A stretch of DNA of 64,000 bases from Flavimaribacter sp039888615 (lineage in GTDB: Bacteria; Pseudomonadota; Alphaproteobacteria; Rhizobiales; Rhizobiaceae). Every line of letters begins with the position of its first letter. Position 1 is the first letter of the stretch. Below are positions 7,098-16,015 of the stretch, one piece after another. The notes beneath the pieces were generated by a model, which searched no databases, was not told where the DNA came from, and saw nothing but the letters and a program-made list of their open reading frames with translations. A program made the position numbers and the translations under genes. Where the stretch lies: NCBI GenBank assembly GCA_039888615.1, contig JBDQQS010000007.1; one strand, 5' to 3'.

Positions 7098-8528
7098 ATG
7101 ATCTGGATCATTCTGAGTTACGTTTTCATATTCATCGTTGCGATTCGTATATTGTTGCGATCCAATCGCACGCCCGCCTCACGGCTCGCCTGGCTCACAG
7201 TGATTTTCGCTCTACCGGGCGTCGGTAACATTATCTATTTGCTTTTCGGTGAGACCAATATTGGCGCGAAGCGCACCAAACGCGTCCGACAAATCATGGA
7301 GAGCTTGCCTCAACTGCATCGCATCGAAGGCATGAAAATGGCGATCTCATCTGCCACCCTCAGTTCCCAGATGGAGCCGCTGGTGAGCGTAGGTCGATCC
7401 ATTTCCGGTTATGACGCCGTCGGGGGCAACCGGGCCGAACTCATGGCCGACTCCGACGCGACGATCGAACGAATGGTAGCCGATATCGATGTGGCACAAC
7501 GGCATGTGCACCTGATGTTCTACATCTGGCTGCCGGACAACAACGGTCTCAAAATGGTCGATGCGTTGAAGCGCGCCGCACGCCGCGGCGTGACAGTTCG
7601 CGCAATGGTTGACGATCTCGGTTCTCGCACGCTTATCCGCAGTTCGCACTGGCAGGACATGGAATCGGCTGGAATCAAGCTCGGACGCGCCCTGAAAATC
7701 GGCCATCTGATTCTGAGGATCATTGGCGGCCGGATCGATCTGCGAAACCACCGCAAGATTCTGGTCATCGACAATTCAGTGACATTTTGCGGAAGCCAGA
7801 ATTGCGCCGATCCTGCTTTTTTGCCGAAAGCGAAATATGCGCCATGGGTTGACGCTGTGATGCGTTTCGAAGGGCCTGTTGCGCGGGCGAACCAGCACGT
7901 GTTCGCGACCGACTGGATGTCCAGCACCGATGAGGACATCACGGATGTTCTGCTTGAACCCATGAATGACGCCGGAACCGGATTTCCGGCTCAGGTCATC
8001 GCGACGGGTCCAACCATGCGATCCTCCGCCATGCCTGAAATGTTCGCCTCCTGCATGTATGCGGCCAGAAAACGCCTTGTCATTTCCACTCCGTACTATG
8101 TCCCGAATGAAACGGTTCAAAGCGCCCTCGCCTCGGCGGCGTTGAGAGGCGTGGATACAACGATCATTGTGCCCCGTCACAATGACGATTTCGCTGTCGG
8201 CGCCACCGCAAGAAGCTACTACAGGGATTTGCTGGCTTCCGGGGTTCGGATATTCGAATATAAACCAGGACTGCTGCACACGAAATCAATGACCATTGAT
8301 GATGACGTCACGCTAATAGGTTCAGCGAACATGGATAGACGAAGCTTTGACCTGAACTATGAGAACAACATATTGCTGCAAGACGAAGCGCTCACAGCCG
8401 ACATGCGCGCGCGCCAGATGGAGTATGTGGCTGATAGCGTTGAAGTAACACTTGCCGAGGTGCAGTCCTGGCCCTGGCGCCGACAGCTCTGGTATAATGC
8501 GGTTGCAGTCACCAGCCCGATTCTTTGA
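7098..8528 (+). CDS. cls: Cardiolipin synthase
   Basis: This 476-residue enzyme of the phospholipase D superfamily joins two phosphatidylglycerol molecules into cardiolipin and glycerol at the inner membrane. It has two N-terminal membrane helices (residues 1-20 and 32-50). The first catalytic motif is HRKILVID (His218, Lys220, Asp225), and the second (LHTKSMTIDD, about 395-404) is followed by the expected GSANMDRRS. Length and layout match ClsA-type enzymes. It stands alone, flanked by prophage remnants, with an inverted repeat after its stop. GC is lower than the core genes, so it may have arrived with the accessory region and would be a second, non-essential cls. Confidence 0.93.
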   Translation: MIWIILSYVFIFIVAIRILLRSNRTPASRLAWLTVIFALPGVGNIIYLLFGETNIGAKRTKRVRQIMESLPQLHRIEGMKMAISSATLSSQMEPLVSVGRSISGYDAVGGNRAELMADSDATIERMVADIDVAQRHVHLMFYIWLPDNNGLKMVDALKRAARRGVTVRAMVDDLGSRTLIRSSHWQDMESAGIKLGRALKIGHLILRIIGGRIDLRNHRKILVIDNSVTFCGSQNCADPAFLPKAKYAPWVDAVMRFEGPVARANQHVFATDWMSSTDEDITDVLLEPMNDAGTGFPAQVIATGPTMRSSAMPEMFASCMYAARKRLVISTPYYVPNETVQSALASAALRGVDTTIIVPRHNDDFAVGATARSYYRDLLASGVRIFEYKPGLLHTKSMTIDDDVTLIGSANMDRRSFDLNYENNILLQDEALTADMRARQMEYVADSVEVTLAEVQSWPWRRQLWYNAVAVTSPIL

Positions 8529-8559
8529 AAGGGCTTGGGCGCCTTCGCCAAAAGCCCTT
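8529..8559 (+). terminator. Hairpin downstream of cls
   Basis: AAGGGCTT (8529-8536) pairs with AAGCCCTT (8552-8559), with a further inner GGCG/CGCC pairing. It begins at the cls stop codon. A T-tract is lacking, so termination efficiency is uncertain. Confidence 0.45.
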
Positions 8560-8630
8560 ATGCCGAACAGCGCGCGTTCCCGGGAAAAACCGGATTAATT
8601 TCAGCCAACATAGTCCTCAAAAACTGCCTA

Positions 8631-8957
8631 TTATGTATAACCCGGCGGCGCCGAACTCCATGCATTCCCGCTCAAGGCTTCCTGATAGCCAAGTTCATAC
8701 AGCGTGTTCATGTAGTTGAGATCGAACGGCTCGGTCGATTTCACATTCAAGTCAGCATTCGACGGGATGTTGCGCTGGTTGCGGGTCTTCTTCACGGCCC
8801 TGGATGTGCCGGCAAGCCAGAAGACGGCGGTCTTGTTGTTTTCGATCAGGCCTGCCGTGCTGATCGTCGGGCGCAGACGGTTGCCCTTCTGCTGGTAGAT
8901 GTGCATGGCGCGGTTGGCGTACTGGGTGGTGTTCCAGTTGGGTGCATTGATGGTCAC
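8631..8957 (-). pseudogene. Prophage major capsid protein, 5' fragment (copy B)
   Basis: The 108-residue frame starts at GTG (8955-8957) behind a GAGGA ribosome site. It encodes the N-terminal arm of a podovirus-like coat protein (starts TINAPNWNTTQYANRAMH; later TEPFDLNYMNTLYELGY). Coat proteins of this type are about three times longer; the frame ends in unrelated sequence at 8631. The first 39 codons match copy A at 567-684. Together with its leader it forms the left boundary of cargo segment II. Confidence 0.72.
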
Positions 8958-9136
8958 GGTTGATCCTCGATGTCACGGTGTCAGGGAAACATCGGAAAGG
9001 AGAGGCCGCGAGAAGCTGGCAGGCCCCGCCGGTATTCCGGGCGATTGCTTGTCGAAATACAGGCGGGGGAGGCCGCCAGTTGCGCAGGTCTGCTGGATTG
9101 ATAAGCTTAGGTTATGGGAATGGAGGTGGGGTCAAC
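8958..9136 (-). repeat. Capsid-gene leader repeat, copy B
   Basis: This is the second copy of the leader described at 685-876. It is very similar over its whole length, differing by a few substitutions and a short deletion. The shared sequence ends with GGTGGGGTCAAC at 9131-9136. Beyond that point the DNA is unrelated to copies A and C and leads into the TetR operator and gene. Confidence 0.8.
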
Positions 9137-9165
9137 CTGGAAGAGATTTCTGCTCAAATTGACAA

Positions 9166-9185
9166 AATACCAACTGGTTGGTATT
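9166..9185. promoter_or_regulatory. Operator for the adjacent TetR regulator
   Basis: AATACCAAC and GTTGGTATT are perfect 9-bp inverted arms separated by TG. The site ends 8 bases before the TetR start codon, covering the promoter/ribosome-site region, so it fits negative autoregulation. The half-site is of the kind bound by TetR-family repressors. Confidence 0.75.
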
Positions 9186-9193
9186 GATATCCT

Positions 9194-9844
9194 ATGTCAC
9201 GCCCAACGAAACTCACACCGGAACGCGGTGATGCCAGGACCAGGCTCCTTGAAGTAGCCCGCGATATCTTGAGGACCAAGGGGTTCGCCGCCACAACTGT
9301 CGATGCACTCTGCGATGCGGCCGGGGTGACGAAAGGGGCGTTTTTTCATCACTTCAAGTCAAAGGACGATCTCGGCGTTGCCGTGGCGGATTTCTGGACC
9401 GAGACAACGAGCACCTTCTTCGAGGGGGCGCCCTATCACACGCCAGGCGATCCGCTCGAACGCGTCTTGGCCTATATCGCCTTCCGTCGCGCGATCATTA
9501 CCGACAACATACCGGATTTCACCTGCCTGGTTGGCACCCTGGCACAAGAAGTTCATTCAACAGCGCCGGAGATACGCGATGCGGCCGGCGCCAGCATTTT
9601 TGGTCATGCCGAAACGCTCGAGGCCGATATCGCCGCAGCCATCCTTGCGCGTGGTATCGAGCCGGACGGATGGACACCAGCGTCACTTGCCCGCCATTTT
9701 CAAACTGTTATTCAGGGCGGTTTCATTCTTGCCAAAGCAGGCAACGACCCAGACCTTGCCCGCGAGGCTCTGGATCATCTCGATCGCTATGTCCGCTGTC
9801 TGTTCGGCGTCCATGCGGTCGCCCAATCAGGAGTTTCACAATGA
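9194..9844 (+). CDS. TetR/AcrR family transcriptional repressor
   Basis: The 216-residue regulator has a typical N-terminal helix-turn-helix (about residues 17-60: LLEVARDILRTKGFAATTVD, then AGVTKGAFFHHFKSKDDL). The variable ligand-binding C-terminal half is expected to dimerise. It is probably autoregulated through the perfect palindrome at 9166-9185. Its stop overlaps ATGA at 9841, where a short broken frame follows, then a GFA-family gene. The original target gene may therefore have been deleted. The inducer is unknown. It is the first gene of cargo segment II between prophage boundary fragments. Confidence 0.9.
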   Translation: MSRPTKLTPERGDARTRLLEVARDILRTKGFAATTVDALCDAAGVTKGAFFHHFKSKDDLGVAVADFWTETTSTFFEGAPYHTPGDPLERVLAYIAFRRAIITDNIPDFTCLVGTLAQEVHSTAPEIRDAAGASIFGHAETLEADIAAAILARGIEPDGWTPASLARHFQTVIQGGFILAKAGNDPDLAREALDHLDRYVRCLFGVHAVAQSGVSQ

Positions 9845-9948
9845 CTGACCGACCGGGAGACGGCGGGCCGTGCGCAAGCCGCTATGATGATGGGCATGAA
9901 GAAAATCGACATCGTCGCCATGCGCACCGCGTTTGACGGTTTAATCGC
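9841..9948 (+). other. Short remnant between the TetR and GFA genes
   Basis: An ATG overlapping the TetR stop opens a frame of about 31 codons with no domain. A second frame at 9896 reads MKKIDIVAMRTAFDGLIA and stops at 9952, overlapping the next start. Each looks like one end of a deleted gene. The spacing suggests that a gene once encoded here, possibly the TetR target, was lost by internal deletion. Confidence 0.35.
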
Positions 9949-10458
9949 ATGACCGAGATTGCCTGCGCTTGTGGCGCTGTGGCGCTTTCACTCGTCGGCC
10001 AGCCGATATTGGCCGCCGAATGCCACTGCACTTCTTGCCGCAGGGCCGCTGCCCGTCTGAGTGCTGCAATCACCGAGCAGAATGGAGGCACCCGCTTCGT
10101 GATTCAACGCAAGGACCAGGCAACGATGCGAAGAGGCGCAGAACATCTCGCTTCCTTCCGACTGGAACCGCAAGCTCACACGCAACGGATCGTGGCCACA
10201 TGCTGCAACAGCCCTATGTGGCTGGAGTTCAAGGGCGGCCACTGGATCAGCATTTATGCCGTCCGGTGGCCCGATGGCACCGCACCCGCGCCGACGCTCC
10301 GCACGATGACCCGCGATGCCCCCGATCCCCTACCTGACGATCTGCCCAATGCGCGCACGCAGTCTGCGGGTTTCATGGCGCGGCTATTCTGGGCTTGGGT
10401 GCGCATGGGATTCCGCAATCCGCCTGTTGCAGATGTAAGGAGAACGCTGGATGCGTGA
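9949..10458 (+). CDS. GFA/CENP-V family zinc protein with extended C-terminus
   Basis: The 169-residue protein has the zinc-binding pattern of the GFA (Gfa-like, CENP-V) fold: CACGAVAL at residues 6-13, CHCTSCRRA at about 26-34, and CCNS near 85. Named for glutathione-dependent formaldehyde-activating enzyme, most members have no proven activity. The last 60 residues (from about 110) are outside the usual domain and include an aromatic amphipathic stretch (FMARLFWAWVRMGF). It overlaps the following small gene by 8 bases and is probably in one operon with it and the TetR regulator. Confidence 0.8.
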   Translation: MTEIACACGAVALSLVGQPILAAECHCTSCRRAAARLSAAITEQNGGTRFVIQRKDQATMRRGAEHLASFRLEPQAHTQRIVATCCNSPMWLEFKGGHWISIYAVRWPDGTAPAPTLRTMTRDAPDPLPDDLPNARTQSAGFMARLFWAWVRMGFRNPPVADVRRTLDA

Positions 10459-10744
10459 CGACAAGATTGAAGTTGAGAATCCGAGTACACCGGGCCGCAC
10501 CCAACGGCTCGACCGTGCAAAATACGAGGCGATGCGGAAAGCGCTTTTGCCCGTTTTGCCGGAGGCGCCGCCCGGCATCAAAGTCGCAGAGGTCAAAGCG
10601 GCATTGCTGCCTCATCTGGACCAGAACCTATTTCCGGGGGGTGCGAAGGCGGGCTGGTGGCTGAAGGCTGTGCAGCTTGACCTCGAAGCGAAAGGCATAA
10701 TCACCCGCGCAGCTGGAAGCCCGGTACGTCTCTACCGGACGTGA
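10451..10744 (+). CDS. DUF6958-like small protein
   Basis: This 97-residue protein has a hallmark core: PSTPGRTQRLDRAKYEAM, then PGIKVAEVKAALLPHL, then a Gly-Trp-Trp block (GGAKAGWWLKAVQLDLEA) and a C-terminal VRLYRT. It resembles the uncharacterised DUF6958 group and has the feel of a small winged-helix domain. It overlaps the GFA gene by 8 bases (ATG at 10451 inside its end), implying translational coupling. It is the last gene of cargo segment II. Confidence 0.6.
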   Translation: MRDDKIEVENPSTPGRTQRLDRAKYEAMRKALLPVLPEAPPGIKVAEVKAALLPHLDQNLFPGGAKAGWWLKAVQLDLEAKGIITRAAGSPVRLYRT

Positions 10745-10882
10745 CTTAAGCGTCGGAATTGTGGTCCGCGCAGCGAACACCGGCCCGACCTTCTGATACC
10801 CTTGCAAATGCAACAGTGATCGCGCCTTCGACCATAGGCAGCCATGTCCGCATAGCAATACTATAGGGTCCATCTTGAAGGC

Positions 10883-10980
10883 TCACCCGAAATGATGCGC
10901 ATAGGCCGCATCATACCGCCGTCGCAGATCCTCGTCGTAGCGCTTGTCCCGATCCAGATGCTCGCGATTGCGCGGGTCGC
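10883..10980 (-). pseudogene. Scaffold gene 3' fragment (copy 2)
   Basis: The last 32 codons of the prophage scaffold gene are present, reading RDPRNREHLDRDKRYDEDLR-like residues and ending AHHFG with TGA at 10883-10885. Homology to copy 1 (2945-3799) stops at the stop codon on the left and at about 10980 on the right. Nothing upstream encodes a start. It forms the right boundary of cargo segment II. Confidence 0.75.
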
Positions 10981-10988
10981 CGACCAAC

Positions 10989-11273
10989 CTACGTATTCTG
11001 GAAGGCAACTATTATCTGATAAATCTCGGCGATGGCCAGGACAGTAAATCCTATGTTGGGCGTGACAAAGGTTTGATCCGGTTTTCTCCCGATTCTTGCA
11101 GCTAGCCAACCGCTTGAGACTGCAACCACAGGCGCCACTATCGTAACGAAAAAAACATTGAACAACGCTGTTTCGATCGGATCATCGCGTAAATAGGAAT
11201 GAATGGCGAACAACAATCCCAAGGTTGGCGCCATTACATAAGTGACTTTTGGATTTTTTATGATCTCAAACAT
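10989..11273 (-). CDS. Small membrane protein of unknown function
   Basis: The 94-residue protein is predicted to cross the membrane two or three times (VTYVMAPTLGLLFAIHSYL; ALFNVFFVTIVAPVVAVSSGWLAARIG; GFTVLAIAEIYQIIVAF). A basic loop, RIGRKPDQ, lies between the last two helices. No family was recognised. It is enclosed by two scaffold-gene fragments (10883-10980 and 11403-11788), so it is probably phage cargo. The start at 11273 has a weak upstream purine stretch. Confidence 0.55.
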   Translation of the reverse strand: MFEIIKNPKVTYVMAPTLGLLFAIHSYLRDDPIETALFNVFFVTIVAPVVAVSSGWLAARIGRKPDQTFVTPNIGFTVLAIAEIYQIIVAFQNT

Positions 11274-11402
11274 TCGTGGCCCTCAAGACAGGCAAACCTA
11301 TTTCGGAAGAGATAAATCGCATTCGATCGGCGTAAGAAACTTTCATATCGATTGCCATCGTGCAACCAATTGAAGAAATGCGGAACGATCAACGGGGCTT
11401 AC

Positions 11403-11788
11403 CTACCCAAAATGATGCGCATAGGCCGCGTCGTACCGCCTCCGTAAATCCTCGTCGTAGCGCTGGTCCCGGTCCGGATGCTCGCGGTTGCGCGGGTCAA
11501 TACGCGGGTCGCTGTCGAGCCTCTTCAGATCGTCCTTTGTCAACGCTCCCTGCTGGCCGCCTTCGCCGCTGATGCGGATGCCGTTCTCCTGCAGCCGCGC
11601 GGATAGCCCCTGCAGCAGGAAGTTGCCGGCGGCCGTGTTGGTGAGATCCAGCAGCGTCGCCGCCACCTGATCCTTCATCGCGTCCGGAACGCCCTTGAGC
11701 TGCTCGCCCATGCCCTTCGCGAACGCAAGGCTGTTGGTCAGCGCCTCGCTCGCGGCTTTGCTGTCGAGACCCGCCGCCTCCATGTAGG
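11403..11788 (-). pseudogene. Scaffold gene 3' fragment (copy 3), next to tRNA-Lys
   Basis: About 129 codons matching the C-terminal half of the scaffold protein remain, from SYMEAAGLDSKAASEALT to AHHFG, with only a few substitutions against copy 1. Homology begins near 11788; the frame runs on to 11804 through junction sequence (MNMGR). The left end coincides with the stop codon (TAG, 11403-11405). The fragment lies 58 bp from the tRNA-Lys gene, so the parent element may have used that tRNA as its attachment site. Confidence 0.75.
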
Positions 11789-11845
11789 AGCGCCCCATGT
11801 TCACGGTCTGTTTCGATGCACTATGTGCTAACTATTTGATTTTAT

Positions 11846-11921
<76 letters not shown>

Positions 11922-12013
11922 GTCATCCGACGCCGGATTGAGCGCCGCATATAAACGGCTTCGGTCGAACTGTCCAGCGTCCAACGCCAGAAAATCTGGC
12001 GTTGTGCGTTGTG

Positions 12014-12934
12014 CTATACGCCGAGCAGCACGCCTTCGGCGGCCTTGACCGCATTGCCGCCGATGCGACCCTGGGTGATCTTGCCCTCGTCCACCTCCAG
12101 ATGCAGGTGGATTTTCGAGGGGCGGCCCATCTCCACGCCCTGCTCGATCTGCAGCGCGTGATGACCGTCGAGCAACTCGTCGAACTGATGAACCGTCCCG
12201 GAGAAAGCGGCGGCGGCGGAGCCTGTCGCCGGATCTTCGGCGATGCCGACATGCGGCGCGAACATTCGGGCATGGAAATGCGCCTCATGATCGATCCCTC
12301 CGCGGCAATAGACGAAGGCGTCGGCGAGTTGGCCGCCGGCGAGCGGCGCGAGCTTCTCCCACTGGATCGCGTTGCATTCGACGCTCGCGGCGACGGACAG
12401 ATCACGCACCGGCGTCATGACGAAAGGAACGCCCGCGTCCCACACGGAAATGCGGTGGTTTTCGAAGCCGATATCCTGCGGCTTTAGACCCAAGGCAATC
12501 GCCACCGCCTCCCGGTCGGGTTCGGCGCGAACCGGCTCGGACAATCTCGGCAGATCGAATTCGGCAAAGCTGCATCCGTTCTTTTCAAGCCGCGTGACGC
12601 AGCGCACGGGCCCGACCTTTTCCTCGAACACGGCCATCACGTCGAGATCGGCCCCTTCCCCGCCCGTCTGGCGTTCGGCAAGCGCAATCGCCGCGCCGAC
12701 GGTGGGATGGCCTGCGAAGGGAAGCTCGCGCGCCGGGGTGAAGATGCGCAGCTTCGCCGAATGCGCCGATTGTTCCGCAGGCAGGACGAAGACGGTCTCC
12801 GAAAGGTTGAATTCCGCCGCGACCTTCTGCATCGCCTCGTCCGAAAGCCCCTCGCCGTCAAAGACGACGGCAAGCGGATTCCCGGTCAAAACCCTGTCGG
12901 TGAACACATCGTAGATTGCATAGTCTCTCGCCAT
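12014..12934 (-). CDS. PhzF family isomerase/epimerase-like protein
   Basis: The 306-residue protein is of the PhzF (diaminopimelate-epimerase fold) family. The catalytic Glu lies in NLSET (about residue 45), followed by FTPARELPFAGHPT, a strongly conserved block, and the second-half signature PATGSAAAAF. Members catalyse proton shifts on small carboxylic acids; the phenazine role applies only in phz operons, which are absent here. The start at 12934 (MARDYAIYDVF) matches the family N-terminus; the upstream 28 codons are unlikely to be coding. It is 84 bp downstream of the EEP nuclease gene on the same strand. Confidence 0.88.
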   Translation of the reverse strand: MARDYAIYDVFTDRVLTGNPLAVVFDGEGLSDEAMQKVAAEFNLSETVFVLPAEQSAHSAKLRIFTPARELPFAGHPTVGAAIALAERQTGGEGADLDVMAVFEEKVGPVRCVTRLEKNGCSFAEFDLPRLSEPVRAEPDREAVAIALGLKPQDIGFENHRISVWDAGVPFVMTPVRDLSVAASVECNAIQWEKLAPLAGGQLADAFVYCRGGIDHEAHFHARMFAPHVGIAEDPATGSAAAAFSGTVHQFDELLDGHHALQIEQGVEMGRPSKIHLHLEVDEGKITQGRIGGNAVKAAEGVLLGV

Positions 12935-13018
12935 TGTCCGTCGCCACCCCTGCACGTGTTGGAGACCTTGTGGCATAGCCGAATTGCCAGGGGCGCACAA
13001 GGAAGCGGACCGCGCCAA

Positions 13019-14128
13019 TCAGGCCATATCCAGCCTTATGACGACCGGACAGTGATCAGACGCCTTCGGCCGGTCCCACCCGGTGCGCGGATAGCGCTCG
13101 ACCTCCTGGTCAGGCGGAAAGATCGTTCGGTGCGGCTGGCCGGCGCGTACGATCTCCGGAACCTGCTGGGCGTTGCGCGCGGCGAGCGACGACGACAGCA
13201 GGATATAGTCGAGCTGGCACAGATGCCGCTCTTGCGGTCCGCGCGTGTGATAAAGCGTCCAGCGGTCCATCTCCGGCAAACGCTCGACGATGTTTTCCGC
13301 AAAGCAGTCTGCTGTCAGCACATCCAGCGCGCTGGTCTCTTCCTTGACCGGCGTGAAGCTGTAGCCGTCAACGCCATCGCCGCCGATCACGACGCGTTCG
13401 CCATAGTCGTTGAAATCGCCACAGATCGCCCAGCGTTTCGAGGCGGCGCGCTGTGCGCCGAAGCGTTGTTCGATGATATGGCGGATGGCGAGCGCCTCAG
13501 CCCGGCGCACCGGCATGCTGGCCGTGCGGCCGTCGAGCCCGGCGCGCGGCGAACCCATCGATTTCAGATGAACGACGTACAGCGTCAGCGGCCGCCCGCC
13601 AACCGTCACGTCGATCTCCAGACAATCGCGCCGGAAGACGAAGTCGTCCTCGACATTGGTCTCGGCGATTTCCGGCGTGAACAAGCCAAGCTCGCCATAG
13701 GTCAGATGCGCGTGGCTCTGCATGTTGCGAAATTCAATCTTCTGCCCGTCGCGGGTCTCCTCGCGCATCATCACGGCGACGTCGATGCCGCGTGAATCAT
13801 TGCCTTCGACCATGTATTTGTTGAGATAGCCGCGGCCGACCATCTTGTAGAGATAGCCGTATTCGAAGGCCTGCAGCGCGGCCATGTTGTCGACCTCCTG
13901 CAGGCAGAGGATGTCGGCCCGAGTCTCGGCGATCGCGAGCGCGCTGAGCTGCCGCTTGTCGTCGGCGATGGAGATCGCGCGCGCCTGTTCGAGCGCCCGA
14001 TAGTCTTCCTTGGAATCAATGTCGAACATCCGCAACACCCGGTCCTGACGCAACTCGTTGCGAAAGCCGGAGAAATCGAACCGGTTCATCAGGTTTTCGA
14101 TGTTGAAGGTGGCGAGGCGGAGCGACAT
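13019..14128 (-). CDS. Endonuclease/exonuclease/phosphatase family protein
   Basis: The 369-residue protein has the EEP fold motifs in order: TFNIEN (metal site, near residue 7), LCLQEVDN (catalytic Glu, near 75), GDFNDYG (near 250) and SDHCPVVI at the C-terminus. Such enzymes cut phosphodiester bonds in nucleic acids or lipids with Mg. There is no signal peptide, so a cytoplasmic role is expected. It may share a transcript with the PhzF gene that follows. The exact substrate cannot be inferred. Confidence 0.88.
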   Translation of the reverse strand: MSLRLATFNIENLMNRFDFSGFRNELRQDRVLRMFDIDSKEDYRALEQARAISIADDKRQLSALAIAETRADILCLQEVDNMAALQAFEYGYLYKMVGRGYLNKYMVEGNDSRGIDVAVMMREETRDGQKIEFRNMQSHAHLTYGELGLFTPEIAETNVEDDFVFRRDCLEIDVTVGGRPLTLYVVHLKSMGSPRAGLDGRTASMPVRRAEALAIRHIIEQRFGAQRAASKRWAICGDFNDYGERVVIGGDGVDGYSFTPVKEETSALDVLTADCFAENIVERLPEMDRWTLYHTRGPQERHLCQLDYILLSSSLAARNAQQVPEIVRAGQPHRTIFPPDQEVERYPRTGWDRPKASDHCPVVIRLDMA

Positions 14129-14201
14129 GCGAAGCGAGCCGATTGTTTGCTGGGAGCTATTTCTTAAACGCTCGGCGCGTTCGGGGAAACCTCGGACATA
14201 A

Positions 14202-14233
14202 AAAAGCCGCGGGGCGCCAACCCCGCGGCTTTC
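14202..14233 (-). terminator. Rho-independent terminator after ilvC
   Basis: AAAGCCGCGGGG (14203-14214) and CCCCGCGGCTTT (14221-14232) form a perfect 12-bp stem with a 6-base loop. Reading the minus strand it is followed by a T-run. It lies 22 bp beyond the ilvC stop. Confidence 0.9.
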
Positions 14234-14254
14234 AAATATGCGCTTGAGCGCGGA

Positions 14255-15274
14255 TCAGTTGCGGGTCTTGTCGACCAGCGCGTTGGACTTGATCCACGGC
14301 ATCATGCCGCGCAGCTTTTCGCCGACTTCCTCGATCTGGTGCGCGTCGTTGACGCGGCGAATGCCCTTGAAGCGGGCGGCGCCGGCGCGGTATTCCTGCA
14401 TCCATTCCGAGGTGAACTTGCCGGTCTGGATGTCGTTCAGGACCCGCTTCATCTCCGCCTTGGTTTCCTCGGTGATGATGCGCGGACCGGAGACGTATTC
14501 GCCCCACTCGGCCGTGTTGGAGATCGAGTAGTTCATGTTGGCGATTCCGCCTTCATAGATCAGGTCGACGATCAGCTTGACTTCGTGCAGACACTCGAAA
14601 TAGGCCATTTCCGGGGCGTAGCCGGCTTCCACCAGCGTTTCGAAACCGGCGCGGATGAGCTCCACCAGACCGCCGCAGAGCACGACCTGCTCGCCGAAGA
14701 GGTCGGTCTCGCATTCTTCGCGGAAATTGGTCTCGATGATGCCGGAGCGACCGCCGCCGACGCCGCAGGCGTAGGACAGGCCGAGATCGTGGGCGTTGCC
14801 CGACGGATCCTGGTGAACGGCGATCAGGCACGGCACGCCGCCGCCCTTCTGGTACTCGCCGCGCACCGTGTGGCCGGGGCCCTTCGGCGCAATCATCAGC
14901 ACATCGACGGATTCCTTCGGCTCGATGAGGCCGAAATGAACGTTGAGGCCGTGCGCGAATGCGATAGCCGCGCCGTCGCGAATGTTCGGCGCGATATGCT
15001 CCCTGTAGATATCGGCCTGCAGTTCGTCGGGCGTCGCCATCATCATCAGGTCGGCCCAGGCGGCTGCGTCGGCGACGGACTTGACTTCGAAGCCGTCAGC
15101 TTCCGCCTTCTTGGCGGTGGCGGAGCCTTCGCGCAGCGCGATGACGATATTGGGCGCGCCCGAATCCTTGAGGTTGAGCGCATGGGCGCGGCCCTGGCTT
15201 CCGTAGCCGATGATCGCGACCTTCTTCGATTTGATGAGATTGAGATCGGCGTCCCGATCGTAATAGACACGCAT
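14255..15274 (-). CDS. ilvC: Ketol-acid reductoisomerase
   Basis: This 339-residue class I enzyme converts acetolactate and acetohydroxybutyrate to the dihydroxy acids of valine/leucine and isoleucine synthesis, using NADPH and Mg. The nucleotide-binding loop IGYGSQGRAHALNL is at residues 22-35, the KGPGHTVR block is near 130, and the Mg/substrate region ends with GGIANMNYSISNTAEWGEY near 245. Length is standard for the short form. It has its own strong terminator. It is not next to ilvN-ilvI (12 kb away), as is common in rhizobia. A TetR gene lies 20 bp upstream on the same strand. Confidence 0.97.
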   Translation of the reverse strand: MRVYYDRDADLNLIKSKKVAIIGYGSQGRAHALNLKDSGAPNIVIALREGSATAKKAEADGFEVKSVADAAAWADLMMMATPDELQADIYREHIAPNIRDGAAIAFAHGLNVHFGLIEPKESVDVLMIAPKGPGHTVRGEYQKGGGVPCLIAVHQDPSGNAHDLGLSYACGVGGGRSGIIETNFREECETDLFGEQVVLCGGLVELIRAGFETLVEAGYAPEMAYFECLHEVKLIVDLIYEGGIANMNYSISNTAEWGEYVSGPRIITEETKAEMKRVLNDIQTGKFTSEWMQEYRAGAARFKGIRRVNDAHQIEEVGEKLRGMMPWIKSNALVDKTRN

Positions 15275-15294
15275 GGCAGTTTCCTTTCCTTCGA

Positions 15295-15981
15295 TCAGTG
15301 TTGATTGTGGTTTTTGCCGGAAGGCTTCCCTTCCGGATCAGCGGTTCCGTAGAGACGGAAGAACTGTGCAATGGCGCGCTGCGCCTGACCGTGAAAATCG
15401 CGATCCGCCCCGGCGGGCTCGTCGCCGAGCAGCATGCGCACATGCAGGTCGCCGACGACGAGGCCGTAGAGCGCGCGATAGGCGCGGTCGATATCGGTGA
15501 ATTCGAGGTGACCCATGTCGAGGCCGGAGCGCAGAAGCGCGCTCGCCCGCTGGCGGATGGCGTCGCGCCCGCGCTTCAGCACAAGCCCGCCAAGCCGGGA
15601 ATCGTCGCGGCTTGCCTGGCCGATCGCCAGCCGGTTGAGCGCCAGCGACACGTCACCGGAAAGCACCGTCAGCAGGTCGCTTGCGAACCCCTCCAGCCGC
15701 TGCCGGAAATCGGCGCCGTCGGCGGGCGTGTCGCTGCTGGTGCGGACCCGCACCTTTGCGGCCTGCCAGGAAACCATCGCGGCCAGCAGATCGTCACGAT
15801 CGCCGAACCACTTGTAAAGGCTTTCCTTGGAGCAGTTGGCGGCGCGCGCAATCGCCGCCGTCGTCAGCGCCCTGTCGCCGCCTTCGACGAGCAGCCGCAG
15901 CGCCTCTTCCAGCACGGCGCTCTGGCGCGGTGTATAGTCCGGCGCGTCGGAAACACGATCCTGTACGAGAGCGTCTGACAA
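15295..15981 (-). CDS. TetR family transcriptional regulator
   Basis: This is a 228-residue regulator with an N-terminal helix-turn-helix (TTAAIARAANCSKESLYKWF, near residues 33-52) and a C-terminal effector domain. I chose the TTG at 15979-15981, which gives the product SDALVQDRVSDAPDY. The frame stays open further upstream to 16146, but that extension lacks a ribosome site and would run across the palindrome at 16016-16029. The gene ends 20 bp before ilvC on the same strand, so some read-through into ilvC is possible. It is divergent from the ArsR-fusion gene at 16158. Confidence 0.82.
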   Translation of the reverse strand: MSDALVQDRVSDAPDYTPRQSAVLEEALRLLVEGGDRALTTAAIARAANCSKESLYKWFGDRDDLLAAMVSWQAAKVRVRTSSDTPADGADFRQRLEGFASDLLTVLSGDVSLALNRLAIGQASRDDSRLGGLVLKRGRDAIRQRASALLRSGLDMGHLEFTDIDRAYRALYGLVVGDLHVRMLLGDEPAGADRDFHGQAQRAIAQFFRLYGTADPEGKPSGKNHNQH

Positions 15982-16015
15982 GCGGAGTCTCTTGCGGTTC
16001 GAGTCACTCAATAGA

